Shown: positions 8,550 to 16,270 of the stretch, piece by piece
Layout of the letters: every line of letters starts with the position of its first letter
Position numbering within the stretch: position 1 is the first letter of the stretch
Source: Chromera velia
Taxonomy: Eukaryota > Sar > Chromeraceae
Direction: 5' to 3'
Length of the DNA stretch: 17,909 nucleotides
Assembly (NCBI GenBank): GCA_018398765.1
Contig: JAHBMJ010001478.1
Coordinates: 12,501 to 30,409 of the forward strand
Made by a program: the position numbers and the translations under genes
The notes under the pieces: model-generated
The model's database searches: none
What the model was told of the DNA's origin: nothing
Seen by the model: the letters and a program-made list of their open reading frames with translations, nothing else

Positions 8550-11500
8550 TATGACAGACAGACAGACAGACAGACAGACACACAGGCGGCCCACTTCCCC
8601 ACTGTGCCCAGCCGGAAAAGATGAAGAACAATCTGCAAAACTCTCAAGTACAATGCCAACACGAGCAACATGCAAAAACCTTCAGTAACAAAAGACGCGG
8701 TGCATGCACGCTGTAGAAGAATTACGTCACAGACAGACAGACCTCCGGTGAACGTCCACCCGAGCACGGCGGTGTATCGCGGAAAGCCGCTATCTGCAGT
8801 CTCCTGCCATCGTGGGTGCGTGAATGCTTTCTGTATAGGCTCGGGGGCGTTCAGGAGGCCCCAAAACTCCTCTCGGGCTTCCTCCAGCTGGAAGTCCACC
8901 AGCTTCCGCCCCCCAAGCTGCAACATCGATTCACATGTAACTATGATGTTATCTGTGCTCTAGAAATTGAGTGAGTTGTGCAGAAGACATTAATTGCCCG
9001 CTGGGGGGAAGGGGCAAAAGCAAGGACCAAGAGACTTAGAGAGAGAGTAAACACCCTCAAGGCTCCCGATGCATTCAAGGTTGGAGAGATAAGAAAGAAA
9101 AGAGACAGAGTGAAAATGAAGGCTCGAACGCACGCCTGCATAAAGCACGCTAGAAGCGCTGACCGAACGCCCTGCTCGCACGCATCGAAGAACTGTGCAG
9201 AATCTCAGATGGTCGCGTAGGCAACAATACATCAACAGAAGCATCTGTGCAGTGAGGGACATTCCGGTTTCATAGAAAGAACTTAGAACTGTATGCCTGT
9301 GAATTGATGGAATGATTAAGTTCAACTACAGTTTGAGACTCCACCCTGCCCAGGCAGGCTGTGCGTGTGCATCTTTTTTTCTGAAGGACTCACAGTGTCC
9401 TCGCACAGGCCCAGGTGCAGCGTCTGCGAGGCGCCCGGGTTGGTCTGGATGCTCAAGGTCCTTCCTTGGGGCTCCAACCTCAGGGGCTGCATGCATATCG
9501 ATAGATACAAGCACAACCACAAGGCAAAACAACAAGCAGACAGAGGGCATGCAGTCAAGGGAGCAGAAAACAGAGGACAAGGAAAAAAAAGAACGCAGAA
9601 GCCCCACTGCATGTCCGTGGCGCAAAAGTGGTGGCAGATGAAGTCCAAAAGGCCAGCAGGAAAAAACGAAACGAGACAGGTGGATTTTCTCTGGTTCGAC
9701 CCAGTCACCCAATTGTGTCTGGCGATTTAGGTCGCGGCCTCGAAGCGTCAACACGCAAGCGAAGGGCAGGAGCATGTGAGCATTTGACTGGGGAATTGCA
9801 GAGGAAAAGGAAGAGGCGAAGGGAACATGAGAGGGGGGGGGGTTGTCAAAAGGAAAAAAGAAAAGCTGCTGAGCATGAAAAAGGAACAGAAGAGAAAGCA
9901 GGAGTAACGAAAGCGAATGCAAAGAAACCAGAAGAAGAGGAAAGGGGTCCGCATGAAGGGCCACTCTCCCTCCCTCCCTCCCTCCCTCCCTTCTCGCCCC
10001 CTTCTGACTGCAGGGCTCACATGTTTGGGAGGCGCAAGTGCGAGTCGGCCTTTCCACATCTCGACGTAGTGGGGGAACTTCAGAACCCACACGGGCATCC
10101 CTCCAGTCGTTTCCCGGGTTTCCTGCAGGTGAATACCCAGAAAGAATGGTGCAATACACCACAAAGAAAGAAAACACGCCCTTTCTGCATGCCGGAAAAG
10201 CCTAAGGTGTGAATCGAGCAACCTCTTTCGTGCCTTTTCGGGGGGGGAAGGGGAGGGCGACCCCCACCTTGCAACCAAAAGAGGCTCAAGCAGGGAGGAA
10301 AACGGAGAAATAAAAATACCGCTGGAAGAACAACAAAAATGCCAGAAAGGGCCGGAAAAAAAAAAAAAAACGAAAGCCGGTGGAAGCATCATGGAAGAAG
10401 GCAAAGATAAAGCGGGGATGGGGGGGGGGGGGGGCGAACCAGGCACCCACCCTGCTTGTTCAACGAATCAACCAACCGTACAGACTAATCACAAAACGAA
10501 ACAAAGGAACCATCCTACCTACCTACCTACCTACCGTCAGGAACATCTCAACGATAGAAGCTGCCGTCGGCATCACATCCATTCCCTCCGGCTGCAAGGA
10601 CGGACGGACAACACGCACATCCACTCATCTACTCACTCACTCACTCCCTCTCTTCATGCACTCAACAACCGTATTCATTCATATGTTGACAACAATCATT
10701 CATTAGCAGAACAGACCATGCAGGGATGCAGGGAAGAAAGGCTGCGTGTGAGGATGTCCGTTGCAGATGCCAACGAAAACGGAGTTTGATTATTGGTTTT
10801 GGTTTTTCCCCTCTGGGTGCGTCTACCGACATCATTACTATTGGGAAACGGAGCAGGGAACATAAGCACACTCCACAAGCACTCCCTTTCACGAGGTTTC
10901 TCTTTTTCATTCCGTTCCCTCTGTCCCCCTCTCTTTCCCTCCTGTTCAATTTTCCCCTCTTTGTCCCGCTCTGTCAGCATGACTTCCAAAAAGCTCCGAC
11001 TCACTAGTACGGTTTTCCGTTTGTGAAAGTGCTTCGCCATCTGCAGAAGTGCGAGAGTGTTGAGCGCCTCCTGCTTCTTGAATACTTTGTAACACCTGGG
11101 ATGTACTTTTCGGACGTTTCCGATATCAATCAGCTTATGGTCTCCCAAGTCATACAGGCCCTCCAGTTCTATCGGATCGTCATCGGAGTAATCGTCCGGC
11201 CTCTCTCCTTCCGCCGTCGCGTTCAACTCACTGAAGATCACGGGGGCCAGCCCGGGGTATTCGGTAATCAGGGAAGGAGGGTCAACCTGAAAGGGCATGG
11301 TGGATGGGTTTTTTGCCATCTTGTTGAAGTTTGCTGCTTTTGCTGCTGCCTTGGAGGATTCGGACTTTTCTTTTTCTTCGGGTGCCGTCTCTTTCTTTTT
11401 CTCTGCTACTTCTTTCCCCTTCTCTGCAGCGGCACTGACGGGCTTCTTCTTCTTCTTCTTCGCGGCAGCAGACGGGGACGGGGTTTTGGTGGCTGAAGGG

Positions 11501-12348
11501 GTGGGCTTCTGCTGCTCTTTCCCCTTCCCTTTGTCTCCACTTCCTGAGCTCTGTTCGCTCTTTAACCCCTCCGTGCCCTTTTCCTTTTCCTTCCCTTTTT
11601 CCTTCTCCTTTTCTTTCCCATCGCCCTTTCCAGACTCGGCGTCATCCATCAACAAAGCCAGAGCACCCAACCACCCCTGGATTTTCTCTGAGCTCTCCTC
11701 CGGCTCCCTCACACGCCCCACGGGATTGCCCCACTGTGCCCACACACGGAGATGCGTGTCCACTTTCGTCCCCCCCTCTCTGACTGTATCGATCTGATAC
11801 CGAATCGCCTTCACATCAAAGCATCGCCCCCTCTGAAGAGGCTCCCACAGGACCACATTCCTCTCTATCGAAACCAGGGCGAGACGGAACTCAACTATCG
11901 TGTTCGCCTTTAATTTGACGGTTTTGGTGCCCGTCCACTCTTTTTTGTCTTTTGATGGGTTCTCAGTGTCGAGCTCGAGTGCCAAAGCCCTGAAAGGATG
12001 CCACGCACCCAACTCAGGCAAGTTCCCTACCACCGTCAACTGGAGTCCTTGCTTCGCCTCACTGCAACAGCATTGGAAGCAAACAGTCCTCGAGAGATGC
12101 TCAGCGGTCAGAGGCACTCTCTCGGTGGGGGCGACGGCTATCGTTTTCTTCGGGTTTTTACTTCGCTTTTCGTCTTCTTTCTTTGCGTTAGTGGAAGAAG
12201 CTTCCGTCTCTCCAGAAATTTCAGTGATTTTTCCTGAGGACGACTGAGCGCTGTCCCACGTGTCCGCCTCCGCAGCCCCCTCAGAGACTTCGACGGCAGC
12301 GACCATCCCTTCTGAGAGAAGGTTGATGAATCTTGCAAGCATCGACAT
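5079..12348 (-). CDS. Eight-exon gene: CBM20 starch-binding domain protein with long Lys/Ser-rich linkers
   Basis: Proposed exons, 5' to 3' on the minus strand, are 12348-11005, 10591-10535, 10122-10021, 9486-9394, 8917-8743, 7617-7539, 7175-7040 and 6731-5079 (3639 nt, about 1212 residues). All seven junctions keep phase (0,0,0,0,1,2,0), all donors have G at +5 and all acceptors end TGCAG. Residues about 88-185 match CBM20: FQCCCSEA..., GNLPELGAW (Trp116), a second Trp near 138 and VVLWEP (Trp168). Trp116 and Trp168 correspond to the two binding-site tryptophans of the family. Residues 220-350 are a Lys/Glu-rich linker. Residues 370-662 (short exons) look globular (for example PVWVLKFPHYVEMW, RVLALYVPNFQERQ) but I do not recognise them. 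Residues 663-1058 are Ser/Lys/Pro-rich with a poly-Ser run. Residues 1059-1212 form an unrecognised C-terminal domain. No signal peptide is evident, so starch or glucan binding in cytosol or plastid is inference. The upstream in-frame ATG at 12450 is an alternative start. Exons 7-8 could belong to another gene. Confidence 0.65.
6181..6232. repeat. (GAA)n tract encoding poly-Ser in exon 8
   Basis: GAAGAAGAA with some GAGGAA variants on the plus strand reads as consecutive Ser codons (TCT/TCC) on the coding minus strand, about 13 residues near position 830-845 of the protein. It is length-unstable by nature. The antisense poly-Glu frame is a shadow. Confidence 0.85.
6732..7039 (-). other. Intron 7 of the CBM20 gene with CA/GT microsatellites
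   Basis: Donor GTCTGT and acceptor ACATGCAG. The body holds (AC)n at 6769-6797 and (GTGC)n/(GT)n at about 6868-6908 (plus-strand sense), with a GGGAG-rich block between. An open frame runs through the whole intron on the minus strand but is His-Thr/Val-Cys repeat sequence, as expected of translated microsatellite. Confidence 0.55.
7176..7538 (-). other. Intron 6 of the CBM20 gene
   Basis: Donor GTCAGT after an AG phase-2 end (7539) and acceptor GCTGCAG before 7175. A second donor at 7553 (GTACCT) is also phase 2 and would drop five residues. Exon 7 (7175-7040) is the least certain exon. It is chosen because it is the reading that links exon 6 (phase 2) to exon 8 (phase 0). Confidence 0.45.
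7618..8742 (-). other. Intron 5 of the CBM20 gene, filled with GTCT/CAGA repeats
   Basis: The longest intron (1125 nt). It starts G|GTCTGTCTGTCTGTGACG and ends TTGCAG before 7617. The 8080-8600 portion is a nested CAGA-rich array described separately. The rest (7620-8080) has no supported ORF. The join is phase 1: the last G of exon 5 plus GT of exon 6 gives a Gly codon. Confidence 0.5.
8082..8600. repeat. Nested (CAGA)n-CTATAT cassette array
   Basis: Four cassettes share the order (CAGA)n, CTATAT, a pyrimidine-rich tract and then, in cassettes two and three, TTCATG followed by ACAAAGACAAAAGAACAG. CTATAT lies at 8097, 8181, 8317 and 8476, giving spacings of 84, 136 and 159. The CAGA runs vary from about three to eight copies. 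It is a higher-order minisatellite with embedded microsatellites, not a uniform repeat, so it is not a CRISPR array. Confidence 0.8.
9487..10020 (-). other. Intron 3 of the CBM20 gene
   Basis: Donor GTGAGC and acceptor ATGCATGCAG; the acceptor overlaps a TGCATGCA octamer at 9488-9495. Near the 5' end there is a GGGA tandem tract (CCCT repeats on the plus strand, about 9967-9992). Antisense and sense open frames here are low complexity and not supported as genes. Confidence 0.55.
10123..10515 (-). other. Rest of intron 2, with homopolymer tracts
   Basis: The body contains a run of 15 G on the plus strand (10420-10434), a run of about 15 A near 10355-10370, and GGGGGGG/CCCC-rich words near 10240. 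The acceptor is CCTGCAG before 10122. No separate gene is seen. Confidence 0.55.
10516..10534 (-). repeat. (GTAG)n tract forming the donor of intron 2
   Basis: On the coding (minus) strand, intron 2 opens with GTAGGTAGGTAGGTAGGTAGG. The donor is therefore present in five tandem copies at 4-nt spacing. Only the first keeps the exon 2 frame exact; use of a later copy would insert 4, 8, 12 or 16 nt. Confidence 0.7.
10592..11004 (-). other. Intron 1 of the CBM20 gene
   Basis: The donor GTGAGT follows codon 448 and the acceptor CTTGCAG precedes exon 2. Both sides are phase 0. The 413-nt body holds simple tracts in plus-strand sense: CTCACTCACTCACTC near 10631 and CATTCATTCAT near 10670. The open frame that reads through the donor for about 100 codons is Arg/Glu-rich and ends in a stop, which supports an intron here. 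Confidence 0.6.
11794..12087 (-). other. CBM20 starch-binding domain coding segment
   Basis: This is a segment of exon 1 encoding about 98 residues. The pattern VCFQ...LQLTVVGNLPELGAW...EWTGTKTVKL...VEFRLALV...VVLWEP is the usual CBM20 layout: an eight-strand beta-sandwich of about 100 residues with glucan-stacking Trp in GxxxELGxW and WE. The usual Asn-Arg after WE is replaced by QRGR, so binding strength could differ. The domain is N-terminal here. In amylases and glucoamylases it is usually C-terminal, while in laforin- and GWD-like proteins it is N-terminal, but no phosphatase or dikinase motif is seen in this gene. Confidence 0.75.
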
Positions 12349-13011
12349 TCTGTACGAATGCGAGGAAACAGCGAAATGAATGCGTGTTCCGAGACTAGGA
12401 AAACGCGGCAAAGAGAACAAAGTGCAACAGAAACATCGAGACGATTTCAATACACACTGAAAAGGCGAACCCCACCGTCCAAATTTTCACGTGTACGTTT
12501 GCAATCCTCCTCTTGCTTACGTGATGAGTCAGCAGTGCGGAAAGGTGGTACCTTGATCACTGGGGGGAGTGTGGAAAAGTTGGGGGAAAATTAAACTCTT
12601 CAGACATTCTCCGAAGAGAGAGCAAATTTTAGCAATTGAGGAGACGTACGAGACTGCATGTGCGCGCCGCCGCGCGGACCCAACGCGCCGCCGGACCCAG
12701 GTCCGGCCGCTCCGACGCGGGCCGCTGATCCAACTTTGCAACACCAAAATCGACTTTCCATGCAGTCTCTGACTGTCAGAGTCGGCCTGAAATATGTCTG
12801 GGGTCTCTGAGCGCAGCAGTGTATGCAGTCGCTTCCTGTCGAAAGGATTGAGCTTCAGGTGACATGTTTGGGCAGGTCTGCCAGATCTCTTTCGTGAACT
12901 TTGCGAACTTGGATCTTGTCTCTCGGAGACGGCTAGAGACGCAAGCGTCGTCTTTCCAAAAAGAAACTTTCCTTTCGTGAAGGAGACCGACACGCGAATT
13001 CAGTCTACAGA
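12349..13011. promoter_or_regulatory. Divergent intergenic region between the two genes
   Basis: 663 bp separate the start codons of the minus-strand CBM20 gene and the plus-strand pectin-lyase-fold gene, so both promoters should lie here. There is no clear TATA box. Visible words are TTACGTGATGAGTCAGCA (about 12517-12534, containing ACGTG and TGAGTCA) and the GC-rich repeat block at 12663-12707. Both start codons sit in the same context, TACAGAATG (ATG at 12348 minus and 13012 plus). Antisense frames across 12529-13369 overlap the signal-peptide exon and are treated as shadows. Confidence 0.5.
12663..12707. repeat. GC-rich direct repeat plus 8-bp inverted repeat
   Basis: CGCGCCGCCGCGCGGACCCA (12663-12682) is followed one base later by CGCGCCGCCGGACCCA (12684-12699), the same word lacking CGCG. 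The second copy leads into GCCGGACC-CA-GGTCCGGC (12690-12707), a perfect 8-bp inverted repeat with a 2-nt loop. Placed mid-way between divergent starts, it could be a shared cis element or a hairpin. Function is inferred from position only. Confidence 0.7.
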
Positions 13012-14499
13012 ATGCGCGGTGTAGTTGGATCTCTGTGTGTATTTGTGGCGTGTTTTCCTTTGTGCTGGGCAGTAGGACCTCTGTCTGATGAGCTGGAATT
13101 CTTCTCTCGTTGGGGTGTCTCCGCCCGCCACCTTGGGACAAAAGAACAGATGGACCGCGTGAGGAGACAGAGGCAGCAGAAGCATATAGGAGCAAACACT
13201 GTGGACAGTTCCCTGAAGAGCGAGCACAGGGGACGCGAGCTGCTTCGTTATGGTTCAGTTGGGAGTCGCCAGTACAGACTGACTGAGTATGGCGGTGACC
13301 CAAGTGGTCTGCAGGATTCGTCCGATGCTGTGGAGAAACTTCTGCACGACTTGGTCGGCCAATATGCACGACATGAAGACTTGTGTCTCTTTATCCGGCA
13401 TCATGTTTCTGATTTGGGGGGCTGCCAGTTCATGCAGGTCTTTTCTGTCAAGATTTCTTTTCCGGCATGTCTCTTTGCCCTTCTATGTGTCGCTCTGCCG
13501 CTGAATGTATCTGCCTGTTTGTGAATCCACACAGCATCTCCCTGTGCTCCAATAGCTGCCTGTGCAATCGCCTGTCTTTTCGTGCCTTGATAGATGTGCC
13601 CGTCTCCGTGTTGTCTGCCCCTTCCCTTTTGTGTTTCTAGGCAATCCAAACCAATGTTCTCTCGGTTCCTGCCTCTTTTCTCACAGCCTGCTTCTATACC
13701 TGTCCGCCCACACACAGGTGAGTGGCTCTCAAGAGAATCCTCAGTGGATGATCGACAACATCACGGACCTCCAGGGGGCAGTCATCTCTCTTGACGGTTG
13801 GTCGGTCGGTCAGGGGGGAGGGAGGGAGGAAGGAAGCGTGCAAAGAACGTCATTGCAGTGTGGGTGCGGTTTCGAAACACACAAACAGAAAGTGAGGCGA
13901 GAGACGAGTTGAGAGAAAAACAGGTTGTCAGGACCGCGATTCTTGAAGAACAACTTGAAACCATCCAAGGAAGTGTACTTTGAAGCACTTAATTGTGCCC
14001 TTTGGATCCATGAAGGCATGCAGAAAGTGGACAGAGCACCAGACAAAGTCTCTGAGCGTGTGTGTGTGGATTGACTTGCTCGGTCGATCTGCAGGGGGTC
14101 AGTTCCTCCTCTCAAGACCTTTGAGCATTCCGAGGTGGACAGGCAATGTATTCGTTGAGAACGGCAAACTCCTCGCGTCCCCCGACTTTCCTACAGACAG
14201 GTCGGCCACCTGTGTGAGGGGATGCAGAACATTTTTTGCCAATGGAAGTCTTCCACGTTGTTGTGGAATGTCGCTTTCCTTCGTTGTCTTTGAGGATTGA
14301 GGCAGACAGACGCTGAGAGCTGTTCTCTTTGACTGCTGAGAGTTATTCCTTTCTTCCTGAGCAAGGAGGGAATGTCGAAGTGACTGGCGAATCTTTTGCA
14401 TGCCTCGTTGGCTTCTTGTTTTCTTTCTTTGTCTCTTTCTTTCTTTCTTTATTTATTTATTTTTTTTTTCTTTTTTTTTCTTTTTTTCTTTTTTTTTTC

Positions 14500-14538
<39 letters not shown>

Positions 14539-16270
14539 TTCTTTCTTTCTTTCTTTCTTTCTTTTCTTCCTTCTTTCCTTTCTTCCTTCCTTACTCCTTT
14601 CCCTTCTTCCTTCCTTGCCTGCTTTCTTCGTTTCTGTACTCGGCCCTCTCTTCCCTTCTTTCTTTCTCCGTCCCTCCCTTCCTCTGTTTCTTCCTTCAGT
14701 CTCTTTGTTTCCCTCTCTCTTTGTTCTCCTTGCAGATATGTCGTGGAAGTGGGCGTGGATGCACACCCTCTGCTGGGCAACGCGACATGCGACGACACGA
14801 CGTTCACGCAGTGTGCAATGAACGTCGCGATCCAGAACATTGTCGTTGATGGGAGAAATAGAGCCAGAGGGTGTGTGCGCATGCAGCAGACCACTGGTGC
14901 AGTGCTGGGGCCCTCGGCATTGTTCCTTCACTTTGCGGGAGTGGGCCTCGACGTGCACTGGGGCCACGAGGTCATTCTCACTGGGGCTTGGGTCGGTCAG
15001 TATCTGTTCACTGAAGAGGGCAAGAAGACCAGCCAAACAGGCATAGGTGTTCGCATTCATGGGAACGACCATGTCATGGACAACGTGATTGTCTTCTCTG
15101 CCAAGCTTGGAGTCCTCGTGAGGGGGGCTGCGAATCTGCTGAGGAACGTGCATAACTGGAACGGGAGCTCTCACGGGTGGGTGGGTCCATTTTGTTGAAG
15201 TGATTTGGATTCCTGACACATTGTGGTGGCCGTCTCTTCCGTCATTCTTGGTTTGATCTGTCATCCGTGTGTTTCTCAAAGGCGGTTTGAGAGGAGAGAA
15301 AGTGGGTGCGATAACTCTGCCCTTGTGTATGGTCATCTCTGTGCGTGTGTGTTTTTTCTTGTGCGTCTGCGTGCGGGCACGCGTGCCTAAGTGTGTGTGC
15401 GTGTGCGTGCGTGCGTGCGTGTGTGCGTGTGTGTGTGTGTGTGTGTGTCCATGCAGTTACGTCCTTTCTGGAAGCGGGAATCGTCTTCTTGATTCGTACC
15501 CGGACTTCAACAGTGTTGTCATTGCGGGAGGGGACGCCTGTCTTGTCCGTAGTAATTTCTTCCTTGGCGGGGCGCGGTTGTTTCTCAAAACACAGGAGGG
15601 GGCTGAGGATGTTCCTGTGATCCCCGGAGAAAGCGTATCGCCGTCGTTGCGTGTGGATGCGCATGGGAAAGGAAAAAGGGGGACGCTGGACCGGGGGTTG
15701 AAGGGGTTTGTGGTGGACGGTAATGTGTTCAATGGGTGTGGTGGGAAGAGTGCGATCATCGTTGATGAGGCAGAGGGTCGATTCACGTCTCTGACAGATT
15801 CGTTGGTTGACTCGAACAGTTTCAGTGACTGCAAGGCGAAAGCAACGCGAGTCAGATTGAGTGCAGAGATTGGGAAAGAAAAGCCCGAAAAGACTTCGAA
15901 AATGTCTCTAAGTGAGGCACTTCTCTTCCCATCTCTGCCACCCAAATCCCTTGTTCTCTTCCACACATTCATGCCCTTTGCCGACGACACCACAGACGCA
16001 GAGGAAGCAGAGTTCGTGCGCACGCAGGTGAGAGTCTCGAGAGAGGGATTCCTCAGTCACCCGCTGAGATTCCAGGCAGAGGCCCCCGTCTCGGGCATTC
16101 TCTCCGTCTCTGTCGATCAGGCTGTCACGACGGCTGGCCTCTCAGTGAAGGTCACCCCTGCAACATCTACTACAGCGTCCTCCTCCCTTTATCCTGAGTC
16201 GGTACCTCCGCAGACCTCCACAGAGTTGGATCGAAACGAAGGGGATTCACAGACCGTTCTCTTCTCTTGA
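13012..16270 (+). CDS. Secreted pectin-lyase-fold protein, QRT3 polygalacturonase-like
   Basis: Exons 13012-13353, 13718-13796, 14095-14200, 14736-15176 and 15457-16270 (1782 nt, 593 residues) keep phase 0,1,2,2 through four introns. Residues 1-20 are a clear signal peptide (hydrophobic VGSLCVFVACFPLCWA), so the product enters the secretory route. EYGGDPSGLQDSSDAVEKL (92-110) is the N-terminal signature of the Pectate_lyase_3/beta-helix family. ISLDGG-QFLLSRPL-IP (exons 2-3), LLASPDFP-DR, the VAIQNIVVDGRNRARGC turn, GPSALF, GHEVILTGAW and GNDHVMDNVIVFSAKLGV follow the order seen in plant QRT3-like proteins, which are 450-600 residues. A C-terminal stretch with SGILSVSVDQ also fits that group. 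A glycan substrate is inferred; catalytic acids are not assigned. Donor 13437 (phase 0) is an alternative end for exon 1 and adds 28 residues; 13353 gives family-like spacing. Confidence 0.85.
13797..14094 (+). other. Intron 2 of the QRT3-like gene, starting with GGTC repeats
   Basis: The intron opens GTTGGTCGGTCGGTCAGG, a tandem repeat of a GTnG donor-like word, directly after the split Gly codon of LDGG. The acceptor is TCTGCAG at 14088-14094. The 298-nt body has no supported gene. Confidence 0.65.
14201..14735 (+). other. Intron 3 of the QRT3-like gene with long pyrimidine tract
   Basis: Donor GTCGGC after AG (phase 2), acceptor CCTTGCAG. From about 14416 to 14730 the sequence is almost pure C and T, mainly (CTTT)n with TTCC blocks, on the sense strand. 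It leads into the acceptor and could act as a greatly expanded polypyrimidine tract. Phe/Leu-rich sense frames and Lys/Glu/Arg-rich antisense frames here are repeat artefacts. Confidence 0.75.
15177..15456 (+). other. Intron 4 of the QRT3-like gene with GT microsatellite
   Basis: The intron opens GTGGGTGGGTCC and closes (GT)n-CCATGCAG. The (GTGC)n/(GT)n tract at about 15396-15448 lies within 10 nt of the acceptor. Joining GG from exon 4 with T from exon 5 gives Gly in SSHG-YVLSG. The 280-nt length matches the other introns. Confidence 0.75.

Noticed and set aside
8082-8600. Possible CRISPR-like array
   Set aside because: The repeated word is a tetranucleotide run of variable length, the spacers are themselves related and pyrimidine-rich, and the context is a eukaryotic intron.
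10021-10122. Resemblance of the exon 3 stretch VWVLKFPHYVEMW to the start of TFIIF beta (VWLVKVPKYL)
   Set aside because: Only about ten residues agree in pattern. The winged-helix C-terminal part of TFIIF beta is not found in later exons.
12776-13369. 197-codon minus-strand ORF
   Set aside because: It overlaps the signal-peptide exon of the QRT3-like gene antisense, is rich in His/Arg/Ser without a domain, and has no independent support.
14329-15336. Long Phe/Leu-rich plus-strand frames and Lys/Arg/Glu-rich minus-strand frames
   Set aside because: They are translations of the (CTTT)n intron tract. The real coding part starts at 14736 after a TGCAG acceptor in phase with exon 3.
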